Origin: Rhodospirillaceae bacterium
GTDB lineage: Bacteria; Pseudomonadota; Alphaproteobacteria; CACIAM-22H2
Assembly (NCBI GenBank): GCA_022843945.1
Contig: JALHMR010000008.1
Span: forward strand, 102,255 to 166,254
DNA length: 64,000 nt
Direction: 5' to 3'
The notes beneath the pieces are model-generated. The model searched no databases. It saw only the letters and a program-made list of their open reading frames with translations, and was not told the origin of the DNA. A program made the position numbers and the translations under genes. Each line of letters begins with the position of its first letter. Within the stretch, counting starts at the first letter, position 1. Positions 15,819-25,449 of this stretch are shown here, piece after piece.

Positions 15819-17915
15819 TTAACGCCCTTCCCGGCGCCAGGCCAGTACTAAAGTCGCCAGGGCCACGAGGAACAGGGCCAGGCCCGGCAGGAGCGGCAAT
15901 TGCAGGATGCCGGCGACCACGTAGTCGCCGTTGGCCCTGAGGCCGATCCAGCCCCGCCCGCCCGGCTCCTTGCCGCCGGTATCGCGGTTCGGCCGTACGC
16001 GGCGGATGTCCGGCGCCCCGTCGGCCAGCCAGAGGATCTGCCCGCCCGTCGTGGCGGAGGCGATCCGCAGGGGTTCCTCCGAGGTCCGCACATCGGCCAT
16101 CTCGACCGGGTTGAGGGCGCCCACCGCGGCGATCGCCACGCGTTCGCCGTCGGTCAGGTGATAGATGCCGGGATCGCTGACGCGCAGGCTGCCGGTGGCC
16201 CGGCCGTCCGCGCCTTCGGTCAGGGCGACCGTCTGGCGATTGCCGTTGGGGAAGGTGACCTCGACGCCGCGGCCGTCGGGCTCCAGCGTGCGGCGGACGA
16301 TGTCGATGCGGTCCCCGCGCACCGTGGCGCGCAGGTCGTTCTCCTCGAGCTCGGGCTCCTTCATCAGCCAGTGGGCGATGCGGCGCAGCAGCTCGGCCTG
16401 GGGCCCGCCATTCTCGTAGCCGCGCGCCCACAGCCAGATGTGGTCGGACATGAACTGCGCCACGCGGCCGTCGCCGACGCGGTCGAGCATGAGCAGCGGC
16501 CGGTCGCGGGCCCCCGAGAGCAGGGTGTGGCCGCGGCGCGGCTCGATGTCGATATGGCGGAACCAGCGGCCCCAGTTGGGCCCTGCTTCGCCGGTGCTGG
16601 GGCCGCCGCCCGGCAGGTCGGCAGTCACCGGATGCCGGCGGCCGAGCTCGCTGACCTTGGGCTTGAAGCCCTCCTCGAAGGTCTGGCCGGTCGGCACGCC
16701 GGGCAGGATCTGCCCGAGCGGCGAGTTGAACAGATTGTTGGTCGTGCCGATGTTCGGGCCGGTGGCGACCATCAGCGCACCGCCGCCGCGCACGTAGCGC
16801 ACGATGTTGTCGAGATAGACCTGGGCCAGCACGTCACGCCGCCGGTAGCGATCGAAGATCACGAGATCGAACTCGTGCAGCTTGACCTCGAACAGCTCGC
16901 GGATCGGGAAGGCGATCAGCGAGAGCTCGTTGACGGGCGTGAAGTCCTGCGCCTCGGGCGGCCGCAGGATGGTGAAATGGATGAGGTCGACCGAGGGGTC
17001 GGACTTGAGAAGATTACGCCAAGTCCGCTCGCCCGGATGCGGCTCGCCGGTGACCAGCAGCACGCGCAGGCGGTCGCGCACGCCATTGACCACGACCACG
17101 GCCCGGTTGTTGTCGAGGGTGAGCTCGCGCGGGCCCGGCTCGACCGCAATCTCGAACACCGTGGTCCCGCCGTGGTCCAGGGTGAAGTCGATCTCGGTCG
17201 GCACGTTGACGGGAATACGCACGGTCTGCGGCTCGCCGCCGTCGCGCCGGATATCGACCCGCGCCAGCTCGCCGCGCTGGCCGCTGCCATCGTCGACCTT
17301 GAGCGTCATGGTCTGCGGCTTGCCGACGATGCCGTAGGTCGGGCTGCGCTCGATCACCAGGCGGCGATCGACCTCGTTGCGGTTGCCGGTGAGCAGGACG
17401 TGCACGGGGGCCGGGATGCGCACACCCTGCGCGTCCTTGGGCGCGTCGTGAACCTGGCCGTCGGTGACCATGACCACGCCAGACAGGCGCGAGCGCGGCA
17501 CATCGCCCAGCGCGCGCTCAATCGTCTCGAACAGCCGCGTGCCGTCGCTGCCGCCAATGCCGCCGCTGCCGCCGCCGCGCACCACCCGGACCTCGAGCTC
17601 CTTCTGGCTGCCGAGACGCGACTGGAGCTGCTGCACCGCCGCATCGGTCCGCGCCTTGCGCTCGCCGATCGCCTGGCTGGCGCTTTCGTCGACCACGACC
17701 AGCGCCACGTCGGGCAGCGGCCGGCGCTCTTCGACGACGGCCGTTGGATTGACCAGGGCCAGCAGCAGGCCGAGTACGGCGGCCGTGCGCCAGCCGGCAC
17801 CCCGGGCGCGGCGCACCCAGAGGAGGACGATCAGCGCCAGCGCGATGGAAGCGGCGATCGCCAGCAGGAGCGGCGGGATCAGCGGGGCGGCGGTGAAGGA
17901 AAGATCGCCGCTCAT
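15819..17915 (-). CDS. Large membrane protein of the MoxR/DUF58 operon (glutamine-amidotransferase-like domain)
   Basis: A 698-residue protein with two N-terminal membrane helices (about 13-33 and 41-59), a degenerate von Willebrand A-like segment (DVALVVVDESAS), a beta-rich middle, a class I glutamine amidotransferase-like region (about 280-500) without an obvious catalytic Cys triad, and a C-terminal hydrophobic helix (LLPGLALFLVALATLVLAW). Its ATG overlaps the previous stop in ATGA (17912-17915). Proteins of this design occur next to MoxR ATPases. A role in envelope protein assembly or stress is plausible but unproven. Confidence 0.7.
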   Translation of the reverse strand: MSGDLSFTAAPLIPPLLLAIAASIALALIVLLWVRRARGAGWRTAAVLGLLLALVNPTAVVEERRPLPDVALVVVDESASQAIGERKARTDAAVQQLQSRLGSQKELEVRVVRGGGSGGIGGSDGTRLFETIERALGDVPRSRLSGVVMVTDGQVHDAPKDAQGVRIPAPVHVLLTGNRNEVDRRLVIERSPTYGIVGKPQTMTLKVDDGSGQRGELARVDIRRDGGEPQTVRIPVNVPTEIDFTLDHGGTTVFEIAVEPGPRELTLDNNRAVVVVNGVRDRLRVLLVTGEPHPGERTWRNLLKSDPSVDLIHFTILRPPEAQDFTPVNELSLIAFPIRELFEVKLHEFDLVIFDRYRRRDVLAQVYLDNIVRYVRGGGALMVATGPNIGTTNNLFNSPLGQILPGVPTGQTFEEGFKPKVSELGRRHPVTADLPGGGPSTGEAGPNWGRWFRHIDIEPRRGHTLLSGARDRPLLMLDRVGDGRVAQFMSDHIWLWARGYENGGPQAELLRRIAHWLMKEPELEENDLRATVRGDRIDIVRRTLEPDGRGVEVTFPNGNRQTVALTEGADGRATGSLRVSDPGIYHLTDGERVAIAAVGALNPVEMADVRTSEEPLRIASATTGGQILWLADGAPDIRRVRPNRDTGGKEPGGRGWIGLRANGDYVVAGILQLPLLPGLALFLVALATLVLAWRREGR

Positions 17916-20647
17916 CGCCGGATCCGATCGAGGATGGCGTCGACATGGACCTGGTCGGCCTTGTAGTTGCCGGTCAGCGCGTACATCACGAGATTGACGC
18001 CGAAGCGAATGGCGGTTTCGCGTTGGCCCTCGCCGCCGGGCACGGCGGCGTATTGCGCGCGACCCTGGCTGTCGGTGGCCCAGGCGGCGGCCCAGTCATG
18101 GGCGCCGATCACCACCGAGGTGACGCCGTCATTGATCCGGCTGTCGGCCTGCTCGACCCAGACCGGCTGGCCGGCCCAGCGGCCGGGAAACTCGGCCAGC
18201 AGATAGAAGGATTTGGTCAGCACGTGATCCGCCGGGACCGGGGCCAGCGCCGGCAGGCTGATATTGCGCAGGATGAGCTGCAGGCGCTGCGCCGCCGGGC
18301 CGCGACCGCCGCGGTCGCCATCGCGCGTGTCGAACAGGATCATGCCGCCCTGGCGCAGGAAGTCGTTCACCCGCGCCATGGCGGCGGGTGTGGGCAGGGT
18401 GGCGTCGGGCGCCACCGGCCAGTAGATCAGGGGATAGAAGGCCAGCTCGTCCTGCTCGATGTCGATCTCGGCCGGCTGGCCGGGGTCGATGGCCGTGCGC
18501 CGCGAGAGGATGGTGCCCAGGCCGAGCAGTCCGGCGCGCGCGACGTCGTCGATATCGGGGCGGCCGCTGCGCACGTAGCCCAGCCGCGTTGCCAGGGTCG
18601 CCGAGATGGCTGCCCCGTCGTCGCCGGCGGGCTGCTGGGGAGCGCGCTGCATCTGGGCCATGGCGTCGGTGCCGGCCAGCAGCGCGACCACCAATGCGGC
18701 CGGCCCGGCGCGCCGCGCCCAGGAGCCGGCGAGCAGGCCGCGCAGCACGAGGCTGATCAGCAGGTCGGCCAGGGCCAGCATGAGGGCGGCGGTGAGCAGG
18801 CCGGGCTTGGTGTCGATCTCGCGGCTGGCATGCAGCTCGTGGCGCTGGATGCCCGCCGGCAGCTCGCCCAGCACGCGCGGCGGCGGCACGCCGGCCGACA
18901 GGTTGAGGGCGCGGCGGCCGAACTCGGCGCCGTAGTAGCCGGGCGGATGCTTGGGGCCGATGGCCACCTTGGCGAAGTCGCGGCCGGCGATGCCGACCGC
19001 GGCGGGGCCGGGCGACTGCAGGCGGCCGAAGCCGTCGAGCGAGGAGAGCGGCGGCAGGACAGCGTCGCTGGCTTCGCCCGCCACGCCCTGCGACAGGCCG
19101 ACCAGGCGCTGCAGCATCTCGACGAACAGGCCGGAGATCGGCAGCGTCGACCATTCCGGCGTCGCCATGGTGTGAACCAGGACCAGCCAGCCGTCACCGC
19201 GACGCTCAAAGGTGATCAGCGGCGTGCCGTCGGACAGGCGCGCCCAGGTCTTGTTGGCGAGGTCGAGGCTCGGCTCGGCCAGGACCTGCCGTGTCACCCG
19301 TACGTCGTCGGCCACCGCCAGGCCGGCGAACGGACCGTTCGGATCGAAGGACTGCAGCCCGACCGGCTGGCCCCAGGACATGGCGCCGCCGAAATTGCGG
19401 CCGCCGCCGCGCAACGGCACCGGCACGAAATCATCGCCGCCTTCGGCGAGGCGGCCGCCGGCGAAGCGCACGACCATGCCGCCCTTCTTCAGCCACTCAT
19501 CGACCACCGTCTGATCGGCGGCGGCCAGGCGGCCGCTATCGGCGAGGACCAGGACGGCGAGCTCGCGCTGCAGCAGCTCCTGCGGCGAGCCGAGGCGCAC
19601 CTCGCTGAACGGCGCCAGGGCGCGCTGCAGATAGTAGATGTCGCCGAGCAGCGGCTGCTGGCGCTCGAGCGGGCCGCCGGAGACCAGGCCCACGGGGCGC
19701 CGGCGCCAGCGTTCGTCGATCAGGATCACCGCGCCGGCCGAGGCTTCGCTTTCGATCTCCAGCCGCGCCACGCGGTTGCGCAGTTCGGTCGGCAGGTTGA
19801 TGCGGACCTGCGCGCTGGTCTGGCCCTCGGCCCAGCGCAGCTCCTCGCGGGCGAGCAGGCGCCCGTCGTCGCCGATCGCCCGGATCGGCACGCTCATCGC
19901 GCCAGCGCCCGAGGCGCGCGCCACGGTGGCGGTCATGCCGCCGGCCTCGGCAGCGGGCGGGAGCAGCAGCCGCGCCAGGCGATCGTCGCTTTCGGCGAAC
20001 AGATCGACTCCGCCGTAGCGCTGCAGGCGTTCCAGCAGGCCGGCGAGATGCTCGTCACGCAGCCCGTCCGACAGGTAGACGACATTCGCCGCGCCCGGCA
20101 GCGTCAGCGTGTCGAGGCTGGCGCGCGCGGCGGCGCGGTCGACCGGCCAGGGCTTGGGCTCGAGCGCCCCGACGAGGCTGCGGATCTCGCCCGCCGGCCC
20201 CATGCGCGACGGGCGCGGCGGCTCGCCGGTGACCAGGGGAGCCGTGGAGAGCAGCACCACCGGCTGCCGGTTGCGGTCGGCCCGGTCGATGATGTCGGTC
20301 AGCATCGTCTTGCGCGCCGGCCAGTTGCGCGCCGAGCCCCAGCCGTCGTCGACCACGACCAGGACGGGACCGGTGCTGGCGATCTGGGCGCCGGGATTGA
20401 GCAGCGGATGGGCTAAAGCCAGGATAATGAGGGCGGCGATCAGCAGGCGCAGCAGAAGAAGCCAGAGCGGGGTCTTGGCCGGCGTCTCCTCCTTGGGCTG
20501 CAGCTGGAGCAGAAGGCGGATCGCCGGGAACAAGGCGCGGCGCGGCGCCGGCGGCGTGACGCGCAGCAGCCACCAGAGGATGGGCAGCGCCGCGAGGCCG
20601 AACAGCCAGAGCGGCGAGAGGAAGGCGATGCCGGCGAGAGCGCCCAT
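17912..20647 (-). CDS. BatA-type N-terminal / DUF4159 membrane protein
   Basis: A 911-residue protein. The N-terminus (FLSPLWLFGLAALPILWWL, then the FPAIRLLLQLQ and PLWLLLLRLLIAALIILALA segments) is the two-helix BatA/aerotolerance module (PF07584). A VWA-like stretch without a full metal site follows (VLVVVDDGWGS). Further membrane helices lie near 625-690, and the last 210 residues fit DUF4159 (RSGRPDIDDVARAGLLGLG, DELAFYPLIYWPV). ATG at 20647 overlaps the upstream stop as TGATG; GTG at 20650 is an alternative. It is coupled on both sides to other genes of the operon. Confidence 0.8.
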   Translation of the reverse strand: MGALAGIAFLSPLWLFGLAALPILWWLLRVTPPAPRRALFPAIRLLLQLQPKEETPAKTPLWLLLLRLLIAALIILALAHPLLNPGAQIASTGPVLVVVDDGWGSARNWPARKTMLTDIIDRADRNRQPVVLLSTAPLVTGEPPRPSRMGPAGEIRSLVGALEPKPWPVDRAAARASLDTLTLPGAANVVYLSDGLRDEHLAGLLERLQRYGGVDLFAESDDRLARLLLPPAAEAGGMTATVARASGAGAMSVPIRAIGDDGRLLAREELRWAEGQTSAQVRINLPTELRNRVARLEIESEASAGAVILIDERWRRRPVGLVSGGPLERQQPLLGDIYYLQRALAPFSEVRLGSPQELLQRELAVLVLADSGRLAAADQTVVDEWLKKGGMVVRFAGGRLAEGGDDFVPVPLRGGGRNFGGAMSWGQPVGLQSFDPNGPFAGLAVADDVRVTRQVLAEPSLDLANKTWARLSDGTPLITFERRGDGWLVLVHTMATPEWSTLPISGLFVEMLQRLVGLSQGVAGEASDAVLPPLSSLDGFGRLQSPGPAAVGIAGRDFAKVAIGPKHPPGYYGAEFGRRALNLSAGVPPPRVLGELPAGIQRHELHASREIDTKPGLLTAALMLALADLLISLVLRGLLAGSWARRAGPAALVVALLAGTDAMAQMQRAPQQPAGDDGAAISATLATRLGYVRSGRPDIDDVARAGLLGLGTILSRRTAIDPGQPAEIDIEQDELAFYPLIYWPVAPDATLPTPAAMARVNDFLRQGGMILFDTRDGDRGGRGPAAQRLQLILRNISLPALAPVPADHVLTKSFYLLAEFPGRWAGQPVWVEQADSRINDGVTSVVIGAHDWAAAWATDSQGRAQYAAVPGGEGQRETAIRFGVNLVMYALTGNYKADQVHVDAILDRIRR

Positions 20648-21531
20648 CACCGGTAACTCGGTTTGGCCAGGGCCTGATACAAGGCCAGGACCGCGGTCTC
20701 GGGCGGATGGTCGGTACGGTGCGACAAGAACGTCCAGCCGACTTGGCGGGCGATGTCGTGCAGCCCGGCCACGTGCGCCGCGTAGATCGAATGGTAGTCG
20801 CTGCGCACCGCCTCGACGCGCGGCACCAGCATGTCGCCTTCGGCCTCGAGGCCTTCGAAGCGGGTGCGACCATTGAAGGGCAGGGTCTCCTCGGCCGGAT
20901 CGAGGATCTGGACGAGATAGCCTTTGACGTCCTGCGCCGCGATGCGCCGGACCGCCGTGGCGACCTCGGGCAGCGGCGACAGGAAATCGCCCATCAGCAC
21001 GACCTGGGCGTGGCGCGGCAGCCGCGCTTCGGGCGGCACGCCGGCTTCGGATTTCGTCTCGCTCATGACCTGGGCCAGGCGGGTGACGGCGACGCGTCCC
21101 GTGGTTGGCCGTCCGCCCTCGCCGAGCAGGGCGATCAGCTCACCGCCGCGCACCAGCAGGGCCATCAGCGCGATGGTCAGCAGATCGGCGCGCTCGGCCT
21201 TTTCGGACAGCTTGGTCGACGAGCGCCAGCGCATCGAGGCCGAGGTGTCGCGCCACAGCCAGACGCTCTCCGAGGCTTCCCACTCCGTCTCGCGCACGTA
21301 GACGAGATCGCTCTTGGCGGTCTGGCGCCAGTCGATCTGGTCGGCGCCGTCATGCGGCTGGTAGCGGCGGAACTGCCAGAAGGCCTCGCCCTGTCCGACA
21401 CGCCGGCGGCCGTGGACGCCCTGCGCCACGGTCATGGCGACCCGGTCCGCGGCGACCAGCAGCGGCGGGAAGCGGCTCGCCAGATGCTCGGCGCGCTGCT
21501 TCGTCTGGACGGCAGTGGAGGAGACGGCCAT
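20647..21531 (-). CDS. DUF58 domain-containing protein
   Basis: A 294-residue cytosolic protein. GRRRVGQGEAFWQFRRYQPHD and DQIDWRQTAKSD give the DUF58 signature, followed by a VWA-like fold (WLWRDTSASM). DUF58 genes follow MoxR ATPases in many bacteria, and the products are thought to work together, with MoxR remodelling the VWA-type partner. The stop overlaps the next start by one base. Confidence 0.88.
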   Translation of the reverse strand: MAVSSTAVQTKQRAEHLASRFPPLLVAADRVAMTVAQGVHGRRRVGQGEAFWQFRRYQPHDGADQIDWRQTAKSDLVYVRETEWEASESVWLWRDTSASMRWRSSTKLSEKAERADLLTIALMALLVRGGELIALLGEGGRPTTGRVAVTRLAQVMSETKSEAGVPPEARLPRHAQVVLMGDFLSPLPEVATAVRRIAAQDVKGYLVQILDPAEETLPFNGRTRFEGLEAEGDMLVPRVEAVRSDYHSIYAAHVAGLHDIARQVGWTFLSHRTDHPPETAVLALYQALAKPSYR

Positions 21532-21555
21532 GGCGGCCTGGGGCTCAGCCCGCTC

Positions 21556-22575
21556 TCAGGCCAGCGGCGCGCACAGGCCGTCGATCACCTTGTTCATGGT
21601 GACACCGTCGGCCCGCGCCCCGAAATTGAGAGCCATGCGATGGCGCAGGATCGGCTGCGCCAGGGCAACGACATCGTCCACCGAGGGCGCCAGCCTGCCA
21701 TCGAGCACGGCGCGCGCGCGGGTGGCCAGCATCAGCGCCTGGCTGGCGCGCGGGCCGGGGCCCCAGGCCACGTGCTTCTTCACCTCGGCATTGTCGGTCT
21801 CGTCGGGACGGCCACTGCGCACCAGCTTGAGGATCGCCTCGACCACGCTTTCCCCGACCGGCACGCGGCGGATCAGGGCCTGGGCGGCGATCAGCTCGTC
21901 GGCGGTCATCACGGCCTGCGGCTTTTCCTCTTCCGCCCCGGTCGTGGCGATCAGCATCTTCCGTTCCGAGGCGAGATCGGGATAGGAGACGTCGACCTGC
22001 AGCAGGAAGCGGTCGAGCTGCGCTTCGGGCAGCGGATAGGTGCCTTCCTGCTCCAGCGGGTTCTGGGTGGCCAGCACGTGGAAGGGCGCCGGCAGCGGAT
22101 GGTAGGCGCCGGCCACCGAGACGCGGCGCTCCTGCATGGCCTGCAGCAGCGCCGACTGGGTGCGCGGGCTGGCGCGGTTGATTTCGTCGGCCATCAGCAG
22201 CTGGGTGAAGACCGGGCCCTTGATGAAGCGGAACGAGCGGCGCCCGGTCTCGCTTTCCTCCAGCACCTCGGAGCCGAGGATGTCGGCGGGCATCAGGTCG
22301 GGCGTGCATTGCAGCCGCTTTTCCTCGAGCCCGAGGACGACGCCGAGTGTTTCCACCAGCTTCGTCTTGGCGAGGCCGGGCACGCCGATGAGCAGCGCGT
22401 GACCCCCACCCAACAGCGTGATAAGACTTTGATCAACCACCTCTGTCTGGCCGAAGATCACCCGACCGATGCGCTCGCGCACCAGGCTCAGGCGCTGACC
22501 GAGAGCTTCGATCTTGGCAATGATGTCGGAAGTCGTGGCGGGCGGATTGGCGAATGTCGGCTCGGGAGCGCTCAA
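21556..22575 (-). CDS. MoxR family AAA+ ATPase
   Basis: About 339 residues. Walker A is degenerate (GVPGLAKTK), Walker B is LLMADEINRASPRTQSALLQAM, and sensor 1 is VLATQNPLEQEGTYPLPEAQLDRF, all hallmarks of MoxR-type chaperone ATPases. TTG at 22575 has AGAGAGG just upstream; GTG at 22599 would add eight residues but has no ribosome site. It is the first gene of a four- or five-gene operon and is divergent from the DUF1285 gene only 37 bp away. Confidence 0.92.
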   Translation of the reverse strand: MSAPEPTFANPPATTSDIIAKIEALGQRLSLVRERIGRVIFGQTEVVDQSLITLLGGGHALLIGVPGLAKTKLVETLGVVLGLEEKRLQCTPDLMPADILGSEVLEESETGRRSFRFIKGPVFTQLLMADEINRASPRTQSALLQAMQERRVSVAGAYHPLPAPFHVLATQNPLEQEGTYPLPEAQLDRFLLQVDVSYPDLASERKMLIATTGAEEEKPQAVMTADELIAAQALIRRVPVGESVVEAILKLVRSGRPDETDNAEVKKHVAWGPGPRASQALMLATRARAVLDGRLAPSVDDVVALAQPILRHRMALNFGARADGVTMNKVIDGLCAPLA

Positions 22576-22612
22576 TGCAACCTCTCTCGGCTGAACCACT
22601 TAAACATCGGCC

Positions 22613-23251
22613 ATGACCGGCGATTCATCCGATCCGGCCGTCCTGGCGCGGCGACTTCTTTCCCAACCGCCCCGCTCGGGGACCCCTTCCGAAGGGGGTG
22701 CACGATCTGGGCCAGTGCCGGCCTACGATGCCGATTCCTGCGGTGACTTCGACATCCGCATCGCGCGCGATGGTACTTGGTTTTATCACGGTACGCCGAT
22801 CACCCGCAAACCGCTCGTCAAACTCTTCGCCAGCGTGCTGCGGCGCGATGAACAGGGTGAATATTGGTTGCAGACCCCTGTGGAAAAAGGGCGCATTCGT
22901 GTCGATGAGGCCCCTTTCACCGCGGTAGAACTGGCGGTATCGGGCGAAGGACGAGCGCAGGAATTATCCTTTCGTACCAATCTCGACGAGTGGGTCGTGG
23001 CCGGTCCGGAGCATCAAATCCGTGTGACCCCCGACGCCAAGGGCGATGGGTGGGCGGCCGGTCCGCGGCCCTATGTCCAGGTGCGCGCGGGACTCGACGC
23101 CCTGATCGCGCGCCCGGTCTTCTATCAACTGGTAGAATTGGGCGAATCGATGGCGGGAGAGCCGGCCGGGACCTACGGTGTGTGGAGTCGCGGCATGTTT
23201 TTCGCCCTCGGGAGTGTCGACGGCAGTTTGCAAGGCGGGACTGGGACATGA
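22613..23251 (+). CDS. DUF1285 domain-containing protein
   Basis: A 212-residue cytosolic protein. CGDFDIRIARDGTWFYHGTP followed by ITRKPLVKLFASVLRRD and the GEYWLQTPVEKGRIRV strand is characteristic of DUF1285, a conserved proteobacterial family of unknown function. The first 45 residues are poorly conserved in character, so the true start could lie later. The last four bases overlap the next start (ATGA, 23248-23251). Confidence 0.85.
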   Translation: MTGDSSDPAVLARRLLSQPPRSGTPSEGGARSGPVPAYDADSCGDFDIRIARDGTWFYHGTPITRKPLVKLFASVLRRDEQGEYWLQTPVEKGRIRVDEAPFTAVELAVSGEGRAQELSFRTNLDEWVVAGPEHQIRVTPDAKGDGWAAGPRPYVQVRAGLDALIARPVFYQLVELGESMAGEPAGTYGVWSRGMFFALGSVDGSLQGGTGT

Positions 23252-23892
23252 AGGCGTCATCGCTCGAACCCTCGATCGAGCAGATCCGCGGCCGGATCGA
23301 GGCGGCGCAGGGCGATGTCGGCTGGCGCGGCTCCGGCCGCCTGAGCCGGGTGCGCGGCGACCACGATCTCAACCCCGACATCGCGCCCAAGGCCCCGCTC
23401 AAGCCCGCCGCGGTGCTCGTCCCACTCGTGCTGCGCCCCCAGGGCACGACGGTGCTGCTGACCAAGCGCACGGCCCACCTGACGGCCCATGCCGGGCAGA
23501 TCAGCTTCCCCGGCGGCATGATTGAGGAATGCGACGTCGATCCGGTGGCCTGCGCCCTGCGCGAGACCGAGGAGGAGATCGGCCTGCTGCGCGAGCGCGT
23601 CGAGGTGATCGGCCGGCTCGACACCTACGTCGTGCGCACCGGCTTCGAGGTGACGCCGGTGGTCGCCCTGGTGACGCCGCCCTTCGAGATCAAGCGCGAC
23701 GATTTCGAGGTCGCCGAGGTCTTCGAGGTGCCGCTCTCCTTCATCCTGGACTCGCGCAATCACGAGCGCGGGATGCGCGAGGATTTCGGCGGGCTGAAGC
23801 GCGAGTTCTGGATCATGCCCTACGGCGACTATTACATCTGGGGCGCCACCGCCGGCATGCTGGTCAATCTCCACGAAGTGCTGCAGGACTGA
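23248..23892 (+). CDS. CoA pyrophosphatase (Nudix hydrolase, NudL-like)
   Basis: A 214-residue Nudix hydrolase. The stretch VLLTKRTAHLTAHAGQISFP is the UPF0035/CoA-type signature, and the Nudix box that follows ends in ALRETEEEIGL. The family cleaves CoA and acyl-CoA to phosphopantetheine and 3',5'-ADP. The start at 23248 overlaps the DUF1285 stop; longer upstream extensions have no ribosome site. It is followed closely by the DUF6111 gene and cca. Confidence 0.88.
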   Translation: MKASSLEPSIEQIRGRIEAAQGDVGWRGSGRLSRVRGDHDLNPDIAPKAPLKPAAVLVPLVLRPQGTTVLLTKRTAHLTAHAGQISFPGGMIEECDVDPVACALRETEEEIGLLRERVEVIGRLDTYVVRTGFEVTPVVALVTPPFEIKRDDFEVAEVFEVPLSFILDSRNHERGMREDFGGLKREFWIMPYGDYYIWGATAGMLVNLHEVLQD

Positions 23893-23909
23893 CGGGCCGG
23901 AAGGCAGCC

Positions 23910-24197
23910 ATGGCCCGCATCCTCTTCCAGTTCATCTTTCCCATCCTGCTGCCGGCGCTGCTCTACGCGCTATGGCTGACCACCGCCGAGCGCCGGCGTA
24001 TCAAGGCGGGCGCCGAGGAGAAAGGGCGTTGGGGCGATGCTCCCTGGCTCTGGCTGCTGGCGCTCGGCCTGTTCTTCGCCACGCTGATCACCGTCGCCGT
24101 CTCCGTGTTCGACGGCGGTTCGCCGACCGGCGTCTATGTGCCGTCGACAGTGAATGAAGACGGGCGGCCCATTCCGGGCCGGATCGAGCCGCGATAG
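23910..24197 (+). CDS. DUF6111 family membrane protein
   Basis: A 95-residue protein with two membrane helices (about 4-24 and 46-67) joined by a basic cytoplasmic loop, ending in a short periplasmic tail with VYVPSTVNEDGRPIPGRIEP. It matches my memory of the DUF6111 family found next to Nudix and CCA-transferase genes in alphaproteobacteria. Its function is unknown. It lies 17 bp after the Nudix gene and 16 bp before cca. Confidence 0.7.
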   Translation: MARILFQFIFPILLPALLYALWLTTAERRRIKAGAEEKGRWGDAPWLWLLALGLFFATLITVAVSVFDGGSPTGVYVPSTVNEDGRPIPGRIEPR

Positions 24198-24213
24198 ACA
24201 GACGCCCGAGCCG

Positions 24214-25449
24214 ATGACCGTCGCCGAAACCCTTACCCCAGACCGCGTCCCGTGGCTTGCCGCGCCGGAGACGCGCGCCGTGGTGGCCGCCCTAGAGGCG
24301 GGGGGGCAGCAAGTGCGTTTCGTCGGCGGCTGCGTGCGCGACGCGCTGCTCGGCCGGCGGGTCGTCGATATCGACCTGGCGACACGAGAGGCGCCCAAGC
24401 GCGTGATGGCGCTGCTGCAGGCGGCCGGGCTCAAGGCGATCCCGACCGGGATCGAGCACGGTACGGTCACCGCGGTCGCCGGCGGCCGTCCGTTCGAGAT
24501 CACCACCCTGCGGCGCGACGTGACCACCGACGGAAGGCGCGCCGTGGTCGCTTTCACCGATGACTGGCAGGAGGATGCGGCGCGGCGCGATTTCACCATC
24601 AACGCACTCTCGGCCGATCCCGACGGCACGGTGCACGACCCGTTCGGCGGTATCGCCGATCTCAACGCCGGGCGCGTGCGCTTCGTCGGCGATGCGGCAA
24701 CCCGCATCCGCGAGGACGTGCTGCGCATCCTGCGCTTCTTCCGCTTCCAGGCGCATTACGGGCGCGGCGAGCCGGACGCGGCCGGGCTCGCCGCCTGCCG
24801 GGAACAGGCGGCGCTGCTGCCGGGCCTCTCGGCCGAGCGGATCGCGGCCGAGCTGCTCAAGCTGCTGAAGGCCGGCGACGCGGCGGGCACCGTGGCGCTG
24901 ATGCGGGAGGCCGGCATCCTGGCGCCGATCCTGGCGGAGCTTACGGACATCGAGCGGCTGCGCGGACTGCAGAGCCTCGCCGAAGCCGAGGCCCGCGACC
25001 CGGTCTTGCGTCTCGCCGCGCTGCTGCCGGACGATCCGGCGGTGGCCGGAGCGGTCGCCGAGCGGCTGCGCCTGTCCAATGCCGATCGCGTGCGCCTGGT
25101 GACGCTGGCCGGGCCGCCTGAAGACTGCTGGCCGGCCGCCGACGAGAGGGGTCTGTGTCGCGCCCTGCGCCGGTTGGGCAAGGACATCGTGCGCGACCTC
25201 GGGCTGCTGGCCGCGGCGCGGGGCGACAGCGTGGGCGGCCGGGCGGCATTGGCGGCCGCCGCGTCCTGGGTCCCGGTCGTGCTGCCGGTCAAGGGCCAGG
25301 ACGCGCTCGATCTGGGCGTGCCGCCGGGTCCGCGCATCGGCGCGCTCATCGGCGCGCTGGAAGCGTGGTGGGAAGAGGGCGACTACCGGGCCGATCGCGC
25401 GGCCTGCCTCGACAGGCTTCGAACATTCGTGAAGGAACAGCGTGAATGA
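24214..25449 (+). CDS. cca: CCA tRNA nucleotidyltransferase / poly(A) polymerase family protein
   Basis: A 411-residue enzyme that adds or repairs the 3' CCA of tRNAs. The N-terminal nucleotidyltransferase motif reads FVGGCVRDALLGRRVVDIDLAT (the catalytic Asp pair is DID), followed by RRDFTINAL and the IREDVLRILRFFRF neck motif. The C-terminal half is helical. The start MTVAETL at 24214 is preferred to one 60 bases upstream. It overlaps the next gene by four bases (ATGA). Confidence 0.9.
   Translation: MTVAETLTPDRVPWLAAPETRAVVAALEAGGQQVRFVGGCVRDALLGRRVVDIDLATREAPKRVMALLQAAGLKAIPTGIEHGTVTAVAGGRPFEITTLRRDVTTDGRRAVVAFTDDWQEDAARRDFTINALSADPDGTVHDPFGGIADLNAGRVRFVGDAATRIREDVLRILRFFRFQAHYGRGEPDAAGLAACREQAALLPGLSAERIAAELLKLLKAGDAAGTVALMREAGILAPILAELTDIERLRGLQSLAEAEARDPVLRLAALLPDDPAVAGAVAERLRLSNADRVRLVTLAGPPEDCWPAADERGLCRALRRLGKDIVRDLGLLAAARGDSVGGRAALAAAASWVPVVLPVKGQDALDLGVPPGPRIGALIGALEAWWEEGDYRADRAACLDRLRTFVKEQRE

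Noticed and set aside
15900..20416. Two very long open frames on the plus strand (roughly 690 and 820 codons) opposite the MoxR-operon membrane proteins.
   Set aside because: They are antisense to clear domain-containing genes, have low-complexity His/Arg/Gln-rich translations and no ribosome sites. They are GC-rich shadow frames.
20707..22746. Long plus-strand frame opposite the DUF58 and MoxR genes.
   Set aside because: It is a shadow of the conserved minus-strand genes; the translation has no recognisable domain.
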